Assembly: GCA_963825175.1 (NCBI GenBank)
Contig: CAWGSA010000002.1
Location: forward strand, 930,001 to 994,000
Direction of reading: 5' to 3'
DNA from: DATFTF01 sp963825175
GTDB lineage: Bacteria > Acidobacteriota > Thermoanaerobaculia > UBA5066 > Gp7-AA6
DNA length: 64,000 bases
The position numbers and the translations under genes were made by a program. Below the pieces are notes generated by a model that made no database searches, was not told where the DNA came from, and saw only the letters and a program-made list of their open reading frames with translations. This document shows positions 35,089-42,523 of the stretch, piece after piece. How positions within the stretch are numbered: position 1 is the first letter of the stretch; each line of letters opens with the position of its first letter.

Positions 35089-35391
35089 ATGAAGTGGTTC
35101 AATCCAGATCGGTGGTCGAGACTTAGAGCGAGAGGCTTCTGGCACTTCGTTCTGGTTCGCGGTGTTCTGTGCTGGGGCGTCTTGATGGCTTTCCTCAGTG
35201 CAGCCGTTCATTTTTGGTGGCTTAGTGATCTGGGGGCTAGGGGAGTACTCTCGAGCGAGAGCGTGAGGGATATCGTCGTCCGTGGCGGACTTCTCGGCGG
35301 CGTCCTGTTCCTCGCTGCAGGTTTCCTTTGGGGCGTGCTTACGTGGTTTTGGTCGGAGCGGCTCTACCAACGCACAGCAGCGGGGCACTAA
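35089..35391 (+). CDS. Small membrane protein, unknown
   Basis: 100 residues from ATG 35089 (GTG 35062 is in frame). Two hydrophobic helices (FVLVRGVLCWGVLMAFLSAAVHFWWL and GGLLGGVLFLAAGFLWGVLTWFW). No family recognised. Confidence 0.65.
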   Translation: MKWFNPDRWSRLRARGFWHFVLVRGVLCWGVLMAFLSAAVHFWWLSDLGARGVLSSESVRDIVVRGGLLGGVLFLAAGFLWGVLTWFWSERLYQRTAAGH

Positions 35392-35413
35392 TCGTGCCGT
35401 GCCATGAAAGCGC

Positions 35414-35483
35414 GCCTAACCCGCGGCTGCAGCGGACGCCGGCGGCTTTGCCGCCGTCGCCGCTGAGCCACAAGCCGTTAGGC
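35414..35483 (+). other. attC 20 (type A)
   Basis: 70 bp, intact cores; right arm GAGCCACAAGCC. Confidence 0.95.
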
Positions 35484-35494
35484 GGCTAACCGCG

Positions 35495-35770
35495 ATGAGT
35501 GCCGAAGTGGCTGCGGCACGAGGGCGGGCGCATCTTGGCTTAGGCCGCCTCGCGGCAGCCATCCTCTTTCTTGGCGTCTTCTTCATCCCACTCGGCGCCC
35601 TGCCCTTCGGGCCCTCCGTGTCGCTCTTCGAGCTGCTGTCCGGTACCCTATCCAAGTCAGCATGGTCTCCAGCGCGCCTTCTCTTGCTCGTCGGCTTCGC
35701 AACGTCAGTCGTGTTCTTCGGGCTATCCATGCTTCGGTTCGTGAGGGCTAAGCATGGTTCCGCCGCCTAA
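35495..35770 (+). CDS. Small membrane protein, unknown
   Basis: 91 residues. Two hydrophobic helices (LAAAILFLGVFFIPLGALPFG and LLLLVGFATSVVFFGLSML). The stop lies in attC 21. No family recognised. Confidence 0.6.
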   Translation: MSAEVAAARGRAHLGLGRLAAAILFLGVFFIPLGALPFGPSVSLFELLSGTLSKSAWSPARLLLLVGFATSVVFFGLSMLRFVRAKHGSAA

Positions 35771-35825
35771 CCCGCGGCTGCAGCGGACGCCCTTGCGGGC
35801 GCCGCTGAGCCGCCAACCGTTAGGC
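35765..35825 (+). other. attC 21 (short, 61 bp)
   Basis: CCCTTGCGGGC loop module, intact cores. Confidence 0.95.
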
Positions 35826-36043
35826 TCGTGCGGTCAAGGTGTGGGCCGGGCCAGTGGCGAATCGCTGGTGTCGGGGCGCCGCAGCAAGACCTCGCCGGTT
35901 CACGGCCGTCTCCCGCAAGGGCAGCCCGGCCCCGCCGGCTTCAGGCTCCGTGGCCCGGCCGAGCGGCGGGCAGGGTGGCCGCAGCCGCACATAGCACAAA
36001 TGCTATATCTTGCAACAAGCGGCCGGCTTATCCATCCCGCCGC
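35826..36043 (+). repeat. NC-B gene-free cassette, copy 2
   Basis: 218 bp, near-identical to the copy at 30193 over most of its length; the 3' part with CACATAGCA.AAATG..ATA is also conserved. Confidence 0.75.
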
Positions 36044-36113
36044 GCCTAACCCGCGGCTGCAGCGGACGCCGCCGGCTGCGCCGTCGTCGCCGCTGAGCCG
36101 CAAGCCGTTAGGC
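36044..36113 (+). other. attC 22 (type A)
   Basis: 70 bp, intact cores. Confidence 0.96.
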
Positions 36114-36140
36114 GCTTTCCCGGCATGAGTGGCGCAGAGG

Positions 36141-36146
36141 TAGAAT
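36141..36146 (+). promoter_or_regulatory. -10 box (HicBA cassette)
   Basis: TAGAAT, 11 nt before the proposed hicB start at 36158; same spacing as in the other Hic cassette. Confidence 0.4.
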
Positions 36147-36157
36147 TACCACTCGTC

Positions 36158-36379
36158 ATGGATGTCCACTTCACGGCGGTGTTCCGCAAGGTTCCGGAGG
36201 GCTACGTCGCCTTCGTTGAAGAGCTGCCGGGCGCGAACACGCAGGGTTCCACGCTCGAAGAGGCGCGTACGAACCTGGAAGAGGCGGTTTCGATGGTTCT
36301 CGACGCCAATCGGGAGCTAGTTCGGGAGGATCTGAAAGGAGCGGAGGTTATCCGTGAGCCTTTCACGGTCACCCGTTGA
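36158..36379 (+). CDS. hicB: HicB-family antitoxin
   Basis: About 73 residues from ATG 36158; an upstream in-frame ATG at 36125 would add 11 residues but would place the -10 box inside the gene. HicB pattern: DVHFTAVFRKVPEGYVAFVEELPGANTQGSTLEEARTNLEEAVSMVLDANREL. Overlaps hicA by 4 bp (antitoxin first). Confidence 0.88.
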   Translation: MDVHFTAVFRKVPEGYVAFVEELPGANTQGSTLEEARTNLEEAVSMVLDANRELVREDLKGAEVIREPFTVTR

Positions 36380-36561
36380 AGCGGACCGACCTAGTTCGCC
36401 ATCTCGAACACCACGGCTGCGAGTTCCATCGGGAGGGTGGCAGGCACTCGATTTACGTGAACCGCGCTGCTCGCAAGAGTTCGACGGTTCCTCGGCATCG
36501 CGAGATCAACGATCACCTCGCTCGCAAAATCTGCCGAGATCTCGAGGTTCCAGAACCGTAG
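36376..36561 (+). CDS. hicA: HicA-family mRNA interferase toxin
   Basis: 61 residues, a double-stranded-RNA-binding-like fold: MKRTDLVRHLEHHGCEFHREGGRHSIYVNRAARKSSTVPRHREINDHLARKICRDLEVPE, with the catalytic His in GGRHSIY. Intact. Confidence 0.9.
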   Translation: MKRTDLVRHLEHHGCEFHREGGRHSIYVNRAARKSSTVPRHREINDHLARKICRDLEVPEP

Positions 36562-36562
36562 C

Positions 36563-36623
36563 GCCTAACCCGCGGCTGCAGCGGACGCCCTTGCGGGCGC
36601 CGCTGAGCCGCAAGCCGTTAGGC
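36563..36623 (+). other. attC 23 (short, 61 bp)
   Basis: CCCTTGCGGGC loop module, intact cores. Confidence 0.95.
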
Positions 36624-36637
36624 CGCGTAGAGTATTC

Positions 36638-37177
36638 ATGACGCCGTTCGAGGTCGAGGTCCTATCGCAACATTGGATGCTGCCCGAGCCTTCGGACAGC
36701 GATCTCTGCACTCATGGCACGCTACGCATCGTCATCGGTGATCACATCGTTACGAATGGAGACAGGGAGTACGGTCTCAGCCCGAGCGCCCTTGCCATGT
36801 TGCGCACGCTGGAACGAGATCACACACCTGAATCGCCGGTGGCCGAGCGGCTCGTTGCGCACGGCTGCGGTCTCATCCTCATGCTGGGCTGCCCAATCGG
36901 AATCGATTGGTCGGTCGTTCACGCAGGTGACCTCGTGACCCTTTCGGACCTTCGGAGGCACGATACGACGTCCAGCGTGCCAACTCACCGCGATCCATTC
37001 AGTGTGACCTTGCCGTTTGCGGGGTATCGAGAACAGGTTGTTGCCTTCGCTCGCAGCGTTCGGCAGTTCGTGGAGCAATCGGTCCCTAGAGTGCTCGGAG
37101 ATCCGTTCGACCGAAAGCAATATGAAGAGTTCTGGTCGGAATACCGCGACATTCTCCGGCGCCGTGACGCGGCCTAA
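36638..37177 (+). CDS. Soluble protein, unknown
   Basis: 179 residues. MTPFEVEVLSQHWMLPEPSDSDLCTHGTLRIVIGDHIV, a Gly/Ile-rich hydrophobic stretch (GCGLILMLGCPIGIDWSVVH), and an acidic/basic helical end. It looks like an immunity-type or cassette-specific family but is not recognised. The stop is the TAA of attC 24. Confidence 0.75.
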   Translation: MTPFEVEVLSQHWMLPEPSDSDLCTHGTLRIVIGDHIVTNGDREYGLSPSALAMLRTLERDHTPESPVAERLVAHGCGLILMLGCPIGIDWSVVHAGDLVTLSDLRRHDTTSSVPTHRDPFSVTLPFAGYREQVVAFARSVRQFVEQSVPRVLGDPFDRKQYEEFWSEYRDILRRRDAA

Positions 37178-37241
37178 CCCGCGGCTGCAGCGGACGCCGT
37201 CGGCTTCGCCGCCGTCGCCGCTGAGCCGCAAGCCGTTAGGC
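37172..37241 (+). other. attC 24 (type A)
   Basis: 70 bp, intact cores. Confidence 0.96.
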
Positions 37242-37442
37242 GTCGGGCGCGCGAGGTGTGCGCCGGCGAGTCGCGCGGAGTCAGAGCAGGGCAGCGCAGG
37301 AAGTCCTCAGGCCGTGAGCCGCGGCATCGCCCCGAATCACCGCGCCGGCGCGGTGGCCCGGTCACGCTGGTCGGCGGTGGAGTGCCTGAACAGCGAGGCG
37401 TATGGTCGAGCAAAGCGAAAAGGTCTTACCGATGCGCGCCGC
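37242..37442 (+). repeat. NC-A gene-free cassette, copy 6
   Basis: First of four NC-A cassettes in direct tandem; hairpin GCCGTG-AGC-CGCGGC. Confidence 0.82.
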
Positions 37443-37512
37443 GCCTAACAAATCGCTGCACCGGACGCCGGCGGCCCTGCCGCCGTCGCCGGTGAGCTCT
37501 AAGCCGTTAGGC
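37443..37512 (+). other. attC 25 (type B)
   Basis: 70 bp, intact cores. Confidence 0.95.
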
Positions 37513-37712
37513 GTCGGGCGCGCGAGGTGTGCGCCGGCGTGTCGCGCGGAGTCAGCGCAGGGCAGCGCAGGAAGTCCTCAGGCCGCGATCGGCGGCATCT
37601 CCCGCATGACCGCGCCGGCGCCGTGGCCTGGTCACGCTGGCCGGCGGTGGAGTGCCTGAACAGCGAGGCGTATGGTCGAGCAACGCGAAAAGGTCTTAGC
37701 GATGCGCGCCGC
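37513..37712 (+). repeat. NC-A gene-free cassette, copy 7
   Basis: Hairpin GCCGC-GATCG-GCGGC. Confidence 0.82.
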
Positions 37713-37782
37713 GCCTAACAAATCGCTGCACCGGACGCCGGCGGCTGCGCCGCCGTCGCCGGTGAGCTCTCAGCCGTTAGGC
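37713..37782 (+). other. attC 26 (type B)
   Basis: 70 bp; identical to attC 15. Confidence 0.95.
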
Positions 37783-37982
37783 GTCGGGCGCGCGAGGTGT
37801 GCGCCGGCGAGTCGCGCGGAGCCAGAGCAGGGCAGCGCAGAAAGTCCTCAGGCCGCGAGCCGCGGCATCACCCGAATCACCGCGCCGGCGCCGTGGCCCT
37901 CTCACGCTGGTCGGCGGTTGAGGGCCTTCACCTCGCGGCGTATCCTCGTGCAGAGCGAAAAAGTCCTAGCGAGGCGCGCCGC
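37783..37982 (+). repeat. NC-A gene-free cassette, copy 8
   Basis: Hairpin GCCGCG-AGC-CGCGGC. Confidence 0.82.
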
Positions 37983-38052
37983 GCCTAACAAATCGCTGCA
38001 CCGGACGCCGGCGGCTGTGCCGCCGTCGCCGGTGAGCTCTCAGCCGTTAGGC
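37983..38052 (+). other. attC 27 (type B)
   Basis: 70 bp, intact cores. Confidence 0.95.
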
Positions 38053-38253
38053 GTCGGGCGCGCGAGGTGTGCGCCGGCGTGTCGCGCGGAGTCAGAGCAG
38101 GGCAGCACAGGAAGTCCTCAGGCCGTGAGCCGCGGCATCTCGTCGAATCACCGCGCCGGCGCCGTGGCCTGGTCACGCTGGCCGGCGGTTGAGGGCCTTC
38201 ACATCGAGGCGTATGGTCGAGCAACACGAAAAGGTCTCAGGGTTGCGCGCCGC
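38053..38253 (+). repeat. NC-A gene-free cassette, copy 9
   Basis: Identical to copy 11 at 39149-39349; hairpin GCCGTG-AGC-CGCGGC. Confidence 0.82.
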
Positions 38254-38323
38254 GCCTAACAAATCGCTGCACCGGACGCCGGCGGCTGCGCCGCCGTCGC
38301 CGGTGAGCCGCAAGCCGTTAGGC
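38254..38323 (+). other. attC 28 (chimeric B/A)
   Basis: Type B left arm (AAATCGCTGCACCGG) with type A right end (GAGCCGCAAGCC). Confidence 0.94.
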
Positions 38324-38373
38324 GGTCGGAAGTGGTCTGGCGGCCTCAGGTTACGCGTGAGCTACCTGAGGCG

Positions 38374-38379
38374 TAGAAT
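38374..38379 (+). promoter_or_regulatory. -10 box (HicAB cassette)
   Basis: TAGAAT with TTACGC 17 bp upstream (38351-38356); 11 nt before GTG 38391. Confidence 0.5.
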
Positions 38380-38390
38380 CTTGACCGTTC

Positions 38391-38579
38391 GTGAAGGTTA
38401 GAGAGGTGATCAGGTTGATCGAGGAAGATGGTTGGCGGCAGGTCCGGACGACCGGCAGCCATCGCCAGTTCAAGCACGCCTCGAAGCCTGGTCTGGTTAC
38501 GGTAGCTGGCAAGCCGAGTCTTGACGTTCCACCCGGCACGCTTAAAAGCATTTTGAAGCAAGCCGGCCTGAAGTCCTAG
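38391..38579 (+). CDS. hicA: HicA-family toxin
   Basis: 62 residues from GTG 38391: MKVREVIRLIEEDGWRQVRTTGSHRQFKHASKPGLVTVAGKPSLDVPPGTLKSILKQAGL. Catalytic His in GSHRQFKH. Here the toxin comes first, the reverse of the HicBA cassette at 36158, so the two are different lineages of the family. Confidence 0.93.
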   Translation: MKVREVIRLIEEDGWRQVRTTGSHRQFKHASKPGLVTVAGKPSLDVPPGTLKSILKQAGLKS

Positions 38580-38590
38580 AGAGGTTCGCC

Positions 38591-38797
38591 ATGGATTACG
38601 TTGTTATTCTCGAGCGAGGTGAGAAGAGCTTCGGAGCCTACGTGCCGGACCTGCCGGGCTGCGTGGCTGTAGGGAAGACGAAGAAGGAAGCTCTGCGGCT
38701 GATTCGCGAAGCAATCGAGTTTCACCTTGAGGGTATGCGCGAGGATGGCCTTCCGATTCCGCAGCCAAGTTCGTCGTCCGAGCTCGTTAGCGTTTGA
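38591..38797 (+). CDS. hicB: HicB-family antitoxin
   Basis: 68 residues, MDYVVILERGEKSFGAYVPDLPGCVAVGKTKKEALRLIREAIEFHLEGMREDGLPIPQP, the typical partially degraded RNase H-like fold without an obvious C-terminal DNA-binding domain. AGAGAGG precedes ATG 38591. Confidence 0.93.
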   Translation: MDYVVILERGEKSFGAYVPDLPGCVAVGKTKKEALRLIREAIEFHLEGMREDGLPIPQPSSSSELVSV

Positions 38798-38809
38798 AGT
38801 CGCGCCGCC

Positions 38810-38879
38810 GCCTAACCCGCGGCTGCAGCGGACGCCGTCGGCTTCGCCGCCGTCGCCGCTGAGCCGCCAGCCGTTAGGC
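38810..38879 (+). other. attC 29 (type A)
   Basis: 70 bp, intact cores. Confidence 0.96.
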
Positions 38880-39078
38880 GTCGGGCGCATGAGGTGCGCG
38901 CCGGCGTGTCGCGCGGAGTCAGAGCAGGGCAGCGCAGGAAGTCCTCAGGCCGCGATCGGCGGCATCTCCCGCATGACCGCGCCGGCGCCGTGGCCTGGTC
39001 ACGTTGGTCGGCGGTTGAGTAGCTGAACATCGTGGCGTATGGTCGAGCAAAGCGAAAAGGTCTCGGGATGCGCGCCGC
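38880..39078 (+). repeat. NC-A gene-free cassette, copy 10
   Basis: 199 bp; hairpin GCCGC-GATCG-GCGGC. Confidence 0.82.
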
Positions 39079-39148
39079 GCCTAACAAATCGCTGCACCGG
39101 ACGCCGGCGGCTTCGCCGCCGTCGCCGGTGAGCTCTAAGCCGTTAGGC
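39079..39148 (+). other. attC 30 (type B)
   Basis: 70 bp, intact cores. Confidence 0.95.
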
Positions 39149-39349
39149 GTCGGGCGCGCGAGGTGTGCGCCGGCGTGTCGCGCGGAGTCAGAGCAGGGCA
39201 GCACAGGAAGTCCTCAGGCCGTGAGCCGCGGCATCTCGTCGAATCACCGCGCCGGCGCCGTGGCCTGGTCACGCTGGCCGGCGGTTGAGGGCCTTCACAT
39301 CGAGGCGTATGGTCGAGCAACACGAAAAGGTCTCAGGGTTGCGCGCCGC
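39149..39349 (+). repeat. NC-A gene-free cassette, copy 11
   Basis: Exact duplicate of copy 9. Confidence 0.82.
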
Positions 39350-39383
39350 GCCTAACAAATCGCTGAGCTCTAAACCGTTAGGC
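39350..39383 (+). other. attC 31, collapsed to 34 bp
   Basis: GCCTAACAAATCGCTG joined to AGCTCTAAACCGTTAGGC; the whole central hairpin is missing. Confidence 0.88.
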
Positions 39384-39400
39384 AACACGGAGCATTATTG

Positions 39401-39925
39401 ATGGCATCGCTTCTGCTCAAGAGCTTCACGATTCTGCGAGGTGCCTTCTATTCCGCCGGCTTCGTGTGGCTCTGGGCATGGCTCGTTGTTTCCGTTCGGC
39501 CACTCGACGCAGGGATCCCCGTGGAGCTGCCAGTGTGGCTTCGCCCGATCGGCTTCGGCTTGGCTTTCGTGGGCACGCTTCTCGCGGGTGCATGCATCGC
39601 CACGTTTGCCACTACGGGCCGGGGCACTCCGGCTCCGTTCGATCCGCCGCGCGAATTCGTGGCATCCGGCCCTTACCTCTACGTCCGCAATCCCATGTAC
39701 ATCGGAGCCGCCATGGTGATTCTTGGTGCCGGCCTTGTTTTGTCCTCGCCATCGGTTGCCCTGCTCGGCCTTGCGTTCTTCCTGATCATGCACCTGCTGG
39801 TGGTTCTCTACGAAGAGCCGGCCTTGGCTAGCAAGTTCGGGGCTACCTACCAGCAGTACAGATCCTCGGTCCATCGCTGGCTGATTCGGAAACCAACATC
39901 CAGCGCAGGGCCTGATGTCGCCTAA
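39401..39925 (+). CDS. Isoprenylcysteine methyltransferase (ICMT/PEMT)-like membrane protein
   Basis: 174 residues from ATG 39401. Four or five hydrophobic helices, and the ICMT-type C-terminal motif VASGPYLYVRNPMYIGAAMVILGAGL followed by YEEPALASKFGATYQQYRSSVHRWL, which binds SAM. Bacterial members methylate small molecules or lipids of unknown identity. The stop lies in attC 32. Confidence 0.88.
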   Translation: MASLLLKSFTILRGAFYSAGFVWLWAWLVVSVRPLDAGIPVELPVWLRPIGFGLAFVGTLLAGACIATFATTGRGTPAPFDPPREFVASGPYLYVRNPMYIGAAMVILGAGLVLSSPSVALLGLAFFLIMHLLVVLYEEPALASKFGATYQQYRSSVHRWLIRKPTSSAGPDVA

Positions 39926-39989
39926 CCCGCGGCTGCAGCGGACGCCGTCGGCTGCGCCGCCGTCGCCGCTGAGCCGCAAGCCGTTAGGC
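39920..39989 (+). other. attC 32 (type A)
   Basis: 70 bp, intact cores. Confidence 0.96.
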
Positions 39990-40193
39990 GCGGCGGCCAA
40001 GGTCTGGGCCGGGCTTTCTGGCGAATCGGTGGAGTTGAGGCTCCGCAGCAAGACATCGCCGTCACGCGTGCGTCGCCCCGCATCACCGGCCCGGCTCCCT
40101 ACGGTTTCCCGTTCGTGCAATGCGTTTGAGTCAGCGAAAGAGCGTGGCGTATGGTCGAGGCGTGGCAACAGGTCGCTAAACCATGAACCTCGC
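39990..40193 (+). repeat. Gene-free cassette, divergent NC-B member
   Basis: 204 bp; shares GGTCTGGGCCGGGC..GGCGAATCG and TCCGCAGCAAGAC with NC-B, and GGCGTATGGTCGAGG with the NC-A tail. Confidence 0.55.
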
Positions 40194-40308
40194 GCCTAAC
40201 ACGCGCTTGCAGCTGACGGGCGCAGCAGAGTTGCTGCGGTTCGGCCGTCGCTGGCGAGTAGTGCTCGGTGGCTTCAGGCGCCCGCAGCTGAAGCGCAAGC
40301 CGTTAGGT
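40194..40308 (+). other. attC 33 (long, 115 bp, distinct sequence)
   Basis: R'' GCCTAAC, R' GTTAGGT; arms ACGCGCTTGCAGCTGA / CAGCTGAAGCGCAAGCC. Confidence 0.9.
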
Positions 40309-40624
40309 GCGGAGCGGTAAAGTGCGGCGGGCCTGCAATGGCGCCAGCATGGCACCGCAGGCGGTCGCGGCAGGCGTCAGATCTGGTTGGGTGGTCATCA
40401 CGAGTAACGGCAGGGGAGGGCTTCGAGCCAGGGCGCCCCGCACGGGCAGTGTCCGGCCCGCCGCTTCCAGTCCGTCGTCTCCCGCGTCGGGCCTACCGCC
40501 GTGCGGAGGTAGGGTTGCGGGGAGTCGGTGCGCGCCCGGCGGCATCGGCCCGGCGCGGAGCGGGTCACGGTCCTGGGCGCAGAATAGAGGCAGCGGTGGC
40601 GTGTAACTCTGGGCAACAGCTCGC
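40309..40624 (+). other. Gene-free cassette (NC-E)
   Basis: 316 bp, very GC-rich, with no trustworthy reading frame; single copy in this window. Confidence 0.5.
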
Positions 40625-40739
40625 ACCTAACCCGCGGCTGCAGCGGACGCGCGCTGCACTGCTGCTGCAGAACCTTCGTGGTAAATCGAGGTCGCTCGGT
40701 GGCGTCAGGCGCGCGCCGCTGAGCCGCAAGCCGTTAGGC
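40625..40739 (+). other. attC 34 (long, 115 bp)
   Basis: R'' ACCTAAC; type A arms with an extended loop containing GCTGCACTGCTGCTGCAG. Confidence 0.92.
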
Positions 40740-40769
40740 CGCACGAAGCCTGCGTGTCTCGCAATCGCG

Positions 40770-41240
40770 ATGGTGATCGGGCTGGGAGTCATGCCTGCGG
40801 CGACTGGCGCGGGTTCACCGGATAGGCATTGCGAGAAGGGGAGTCACTCCTTCCAGGAGACGGCGGGTGTCGTGGTGTTCAGCCTTGGCGAGGCAGCGCA
40901 GCTCCGCACAGCTCTGACTTTTGCGCTCGTTGTGCGTGACGATGAGGGGGAGTGCGCCAGAATCCGCGAGCTCCTGGTCAAGAAGCTCGGCGCAGGCTTT
41001 CCACAGTGGAAGTACGTAACCCGTGACTCGGCCGACCTCACGATCGTGTACGAATCAGGCTTTTCGCTTTGTCTTGACAACTGCGAACCTCGGCCTCTTC
41101 CGCAAGGGGCCGATGCCGAACTGAATCTGAAGGGTATGAAGGCGTGCTGGAGCGCGGGGAGTCAGTGGCGGGGCCGTGGGCGACTTGTGAGTCTCTTCGT
41201 CTCGGCGCTGAAAAGAGCGGTCGATGCACGTGCGGCCTAA
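40770..41240 (+). CDS. Small exported protein, unknown
   Basis: 156 residues from ATG 40770, with a short signal-like start (MVIGLGVMPAATGAG). The body has LRTALTFALVVRDDEGECARIRELLVKKLGAGFPQWKYVTRDSADLTIVYESG and four Cys. The same frame is open back through attC 34 to 40338, so a start upstream of attC 34 cannot be formally excluded. Stop is the TAA of attC 35. Confidence 0.65.
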   Translation: MVIGLGVMPAATGAGSPDRHCEKGSHSFQETAGVVVFSLGEAAQLRTALTFALVVRDDEGECARIRELLVKKLGAGFPQWKYVTRDSADLTIVYESGFSLCLDNCEPRPLPQGADAELNLKGMKACWSAGSQWRGRGRLVSLFVSALKRAVDARAA

Positions 41241-41304
41241 CCCGCGGCTGCAGCGGACGCTGCCGGCTTCGCCGTCGTCGCCGCTGAGCCGCAAGCCGTT
41301 AGGC
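41235..41304 (+). other. attC 35 (type A)
   Basis: 70 bp, intact cores. Confidence 0.96.
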
Positions 41305-41370
41305 ACCGGAAGGGAAGCCGATTTCTGAGAGCGGAACGTCCCGGCAATGTGAAACTGGCCAGATTGGCCA

Positions 41371-41376
41371 TACTCT
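41371..41376 (+). promoter_or_regulatory. -10 box of a leaderless promoter (TlpA cassette)
   Basis: TACTCT, then TACGTA, then GTG 41383. The same TACTCTTACGTA string precedes the DHFR-like gene at 51035. Confidence 0.5.
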
Positions 41377-41382
41377 TACGTA

Positions 41383-42054
41383 GTGTCTGACTTCGTCCTT
41401 GAGCATCTCGACTTGATTGGGCGATGCTCGCCCGGGCTGCTTCTCGCAGCCATGGTCGCGCTTGCGCTCGGTGGCCTGGCATTAGTGAGTCGATTGAGAG
41501 GGCTGGGGTCGAGACGAGTTGGCGGAAGGCTCCTACTGGGCGGCGTGGTTCTCGCTTTTGTCGCTTGCGGCATAGCGCTGGGCCTGCGCCTCGGGCCGCT
41601 CGCGCCGCTCGCCACCACAACAGGCAGGTTTGCCCAATGGAAGGGCGCTCAAGTTCCAAGTTTGGCCCTGACGCGAGTGCGCGATGGAAGTCCTTTATCT
41701 CTCGCAACACTCCGAGGACGCGTCGTGGTTCTGAACTTCTGGGCGACGTGGTGTCCGCCCTGCCGTGCCGAAATGCCAGATCTTGTTCGGCTTGAAAATG
41801 CGCACCCCGACGGCCGCGTGGCGGTCGTCACGGTCTCAGACGAGCCCGCAGAGCAGCAACTCAAGTTCGCGGCAGAGCACGCGCTGCCGACAGACGCTGT
41901 TATCGGCACGCTTGGCTGGGACATGGGCACGTTTCGCCCGTTCACTCTTATACTCGACCGAGACGGAAAGGTTCGGGAGTACTACTTTGGTGCGCACGAC
42001 TATGCGTTCTTCGAGAGTCGTGTCCGCCATCTGCTGCGCGGCGCCGGTGCCTAA
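41383..42054 (+). CDS. TlpA-family membrane-anchored thioredoxin-like protein
   Basis: 223 residues from GTG 41383. Two N-terminal hydrophobic helices (LLLAAMVALALGGLALV, LLLGGVVLAFVACGIALGL), then a thioredoxin fold on the outside: VVVLNFWATWCPPCRAEMPDL with the CPPC redox motif, VAVVTVSDEP, and PFTLILDRDGKVREYYFG with the preceding cis-Pro-like residue. Likely a periplasmic disulfide reductant. Stop lies in attC 36. Confidence 0.9.
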   Translation: MSDFVLEHLDLIGRCSPGLLLAAMVALALGGLALVSRLRGLGSRRVGGRLLLGGVVLAFVACGIALGLRLGPLAPLATTTGRFAQWKGAQVPSLALTRVRDGSPLSLATLRGRVVVLNFWATWCPPCRAEMPDLVRLENAHPDGRVAVVTVSDEPAEQQLKFAAEHALPTDAVIGTLGWDMGTFRPFTLILDRDGKVREYYFGAHDYAFFESRVRHLLRGAGA

Positions 42055-42119
42055 CCCGCGGCTGCAGCGGACGCCGGTCGGCTTTGCCGCCGTCGCCGCT
42101 GAGCCGCAAGCCGTTAGGC
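42049..42119 (+). other. attC 36 (type A, 71 bp)
   Basis: One extra base in the loop; intact cores. Confidence 0.95.
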
Positions 42120-42147
42120 GATAAGGCAGACCAAGGAGCTCTCAGTC

Positions 42148-42432
42148 GTGAATGACGTGTTCATGCTGGTGGTCCTTAGCGCAGTTGTTGTGTTTGCGGC
42201 CGTCGAAATCTGGGTGCTTCGCAAGTGGAAGGGGGCGTGGCGAGTTGGGGCTGCCGTGCCGGGCGTGGCCTTCTGCTTGGTGGCGGCCAACCTGGTTCTC
42301 AACTTGAGCGCGGATCCAGCCTCGCACAACATGTGGCCGTTCGAGTTGCTCGGGTGGTCCGTCATTGGGCTAGTACTCCTGGCGGTGCTGGGCCTGGCTC
42401 GTCTCGTGATAAACCCTCAGGTGGTTCGGTGA
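42148..42432 (+). CDS. Small membrane protein, unknown
   Basis: 94 residues from GTG 42148 with AAGGAG 9 bp upstream. Three hydrophobic helices (FMLVVLSAVVVFAAVEIWVL, AAVPGVAFCLVAANLVLNL, LLGWSVIGLVLLAVLGLARLV). No family recognised. Confidence 0.65.
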   Translation: MNDVFMLVVLSAVVVFAAVEIWVLRKWKGAWRVGAAVPGVAFCLVAANLVLNLSADPASHNMWPFELLGWSVIGLVLLAVLGLARLVINPQVVR

Positions 42433-42448
42433 GCGCAAAGCTGCGACC

Positions 42449-42518
42449 GCCTAACCCGCGGCTGCAGCGGACGTCGTCGGCTGCGCCGCCGTCGCCGCTG
42501 AGCCGCAAGCCGTTAGGC
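42449..42518 (+). other. attC 37 (type A)
   Basis: 70 bp, intact cores. Confidence 0.96.
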
Positions 42519-42523
42519 GCCCG

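Noticed and set aside
37527..38227. 60-80-codon frames repeated in each NC-A cassette
   Set aside because: Different copies carry the best frame on different strands and phases, and the starts are not conserved; the DNA, not a protein, is conserved.
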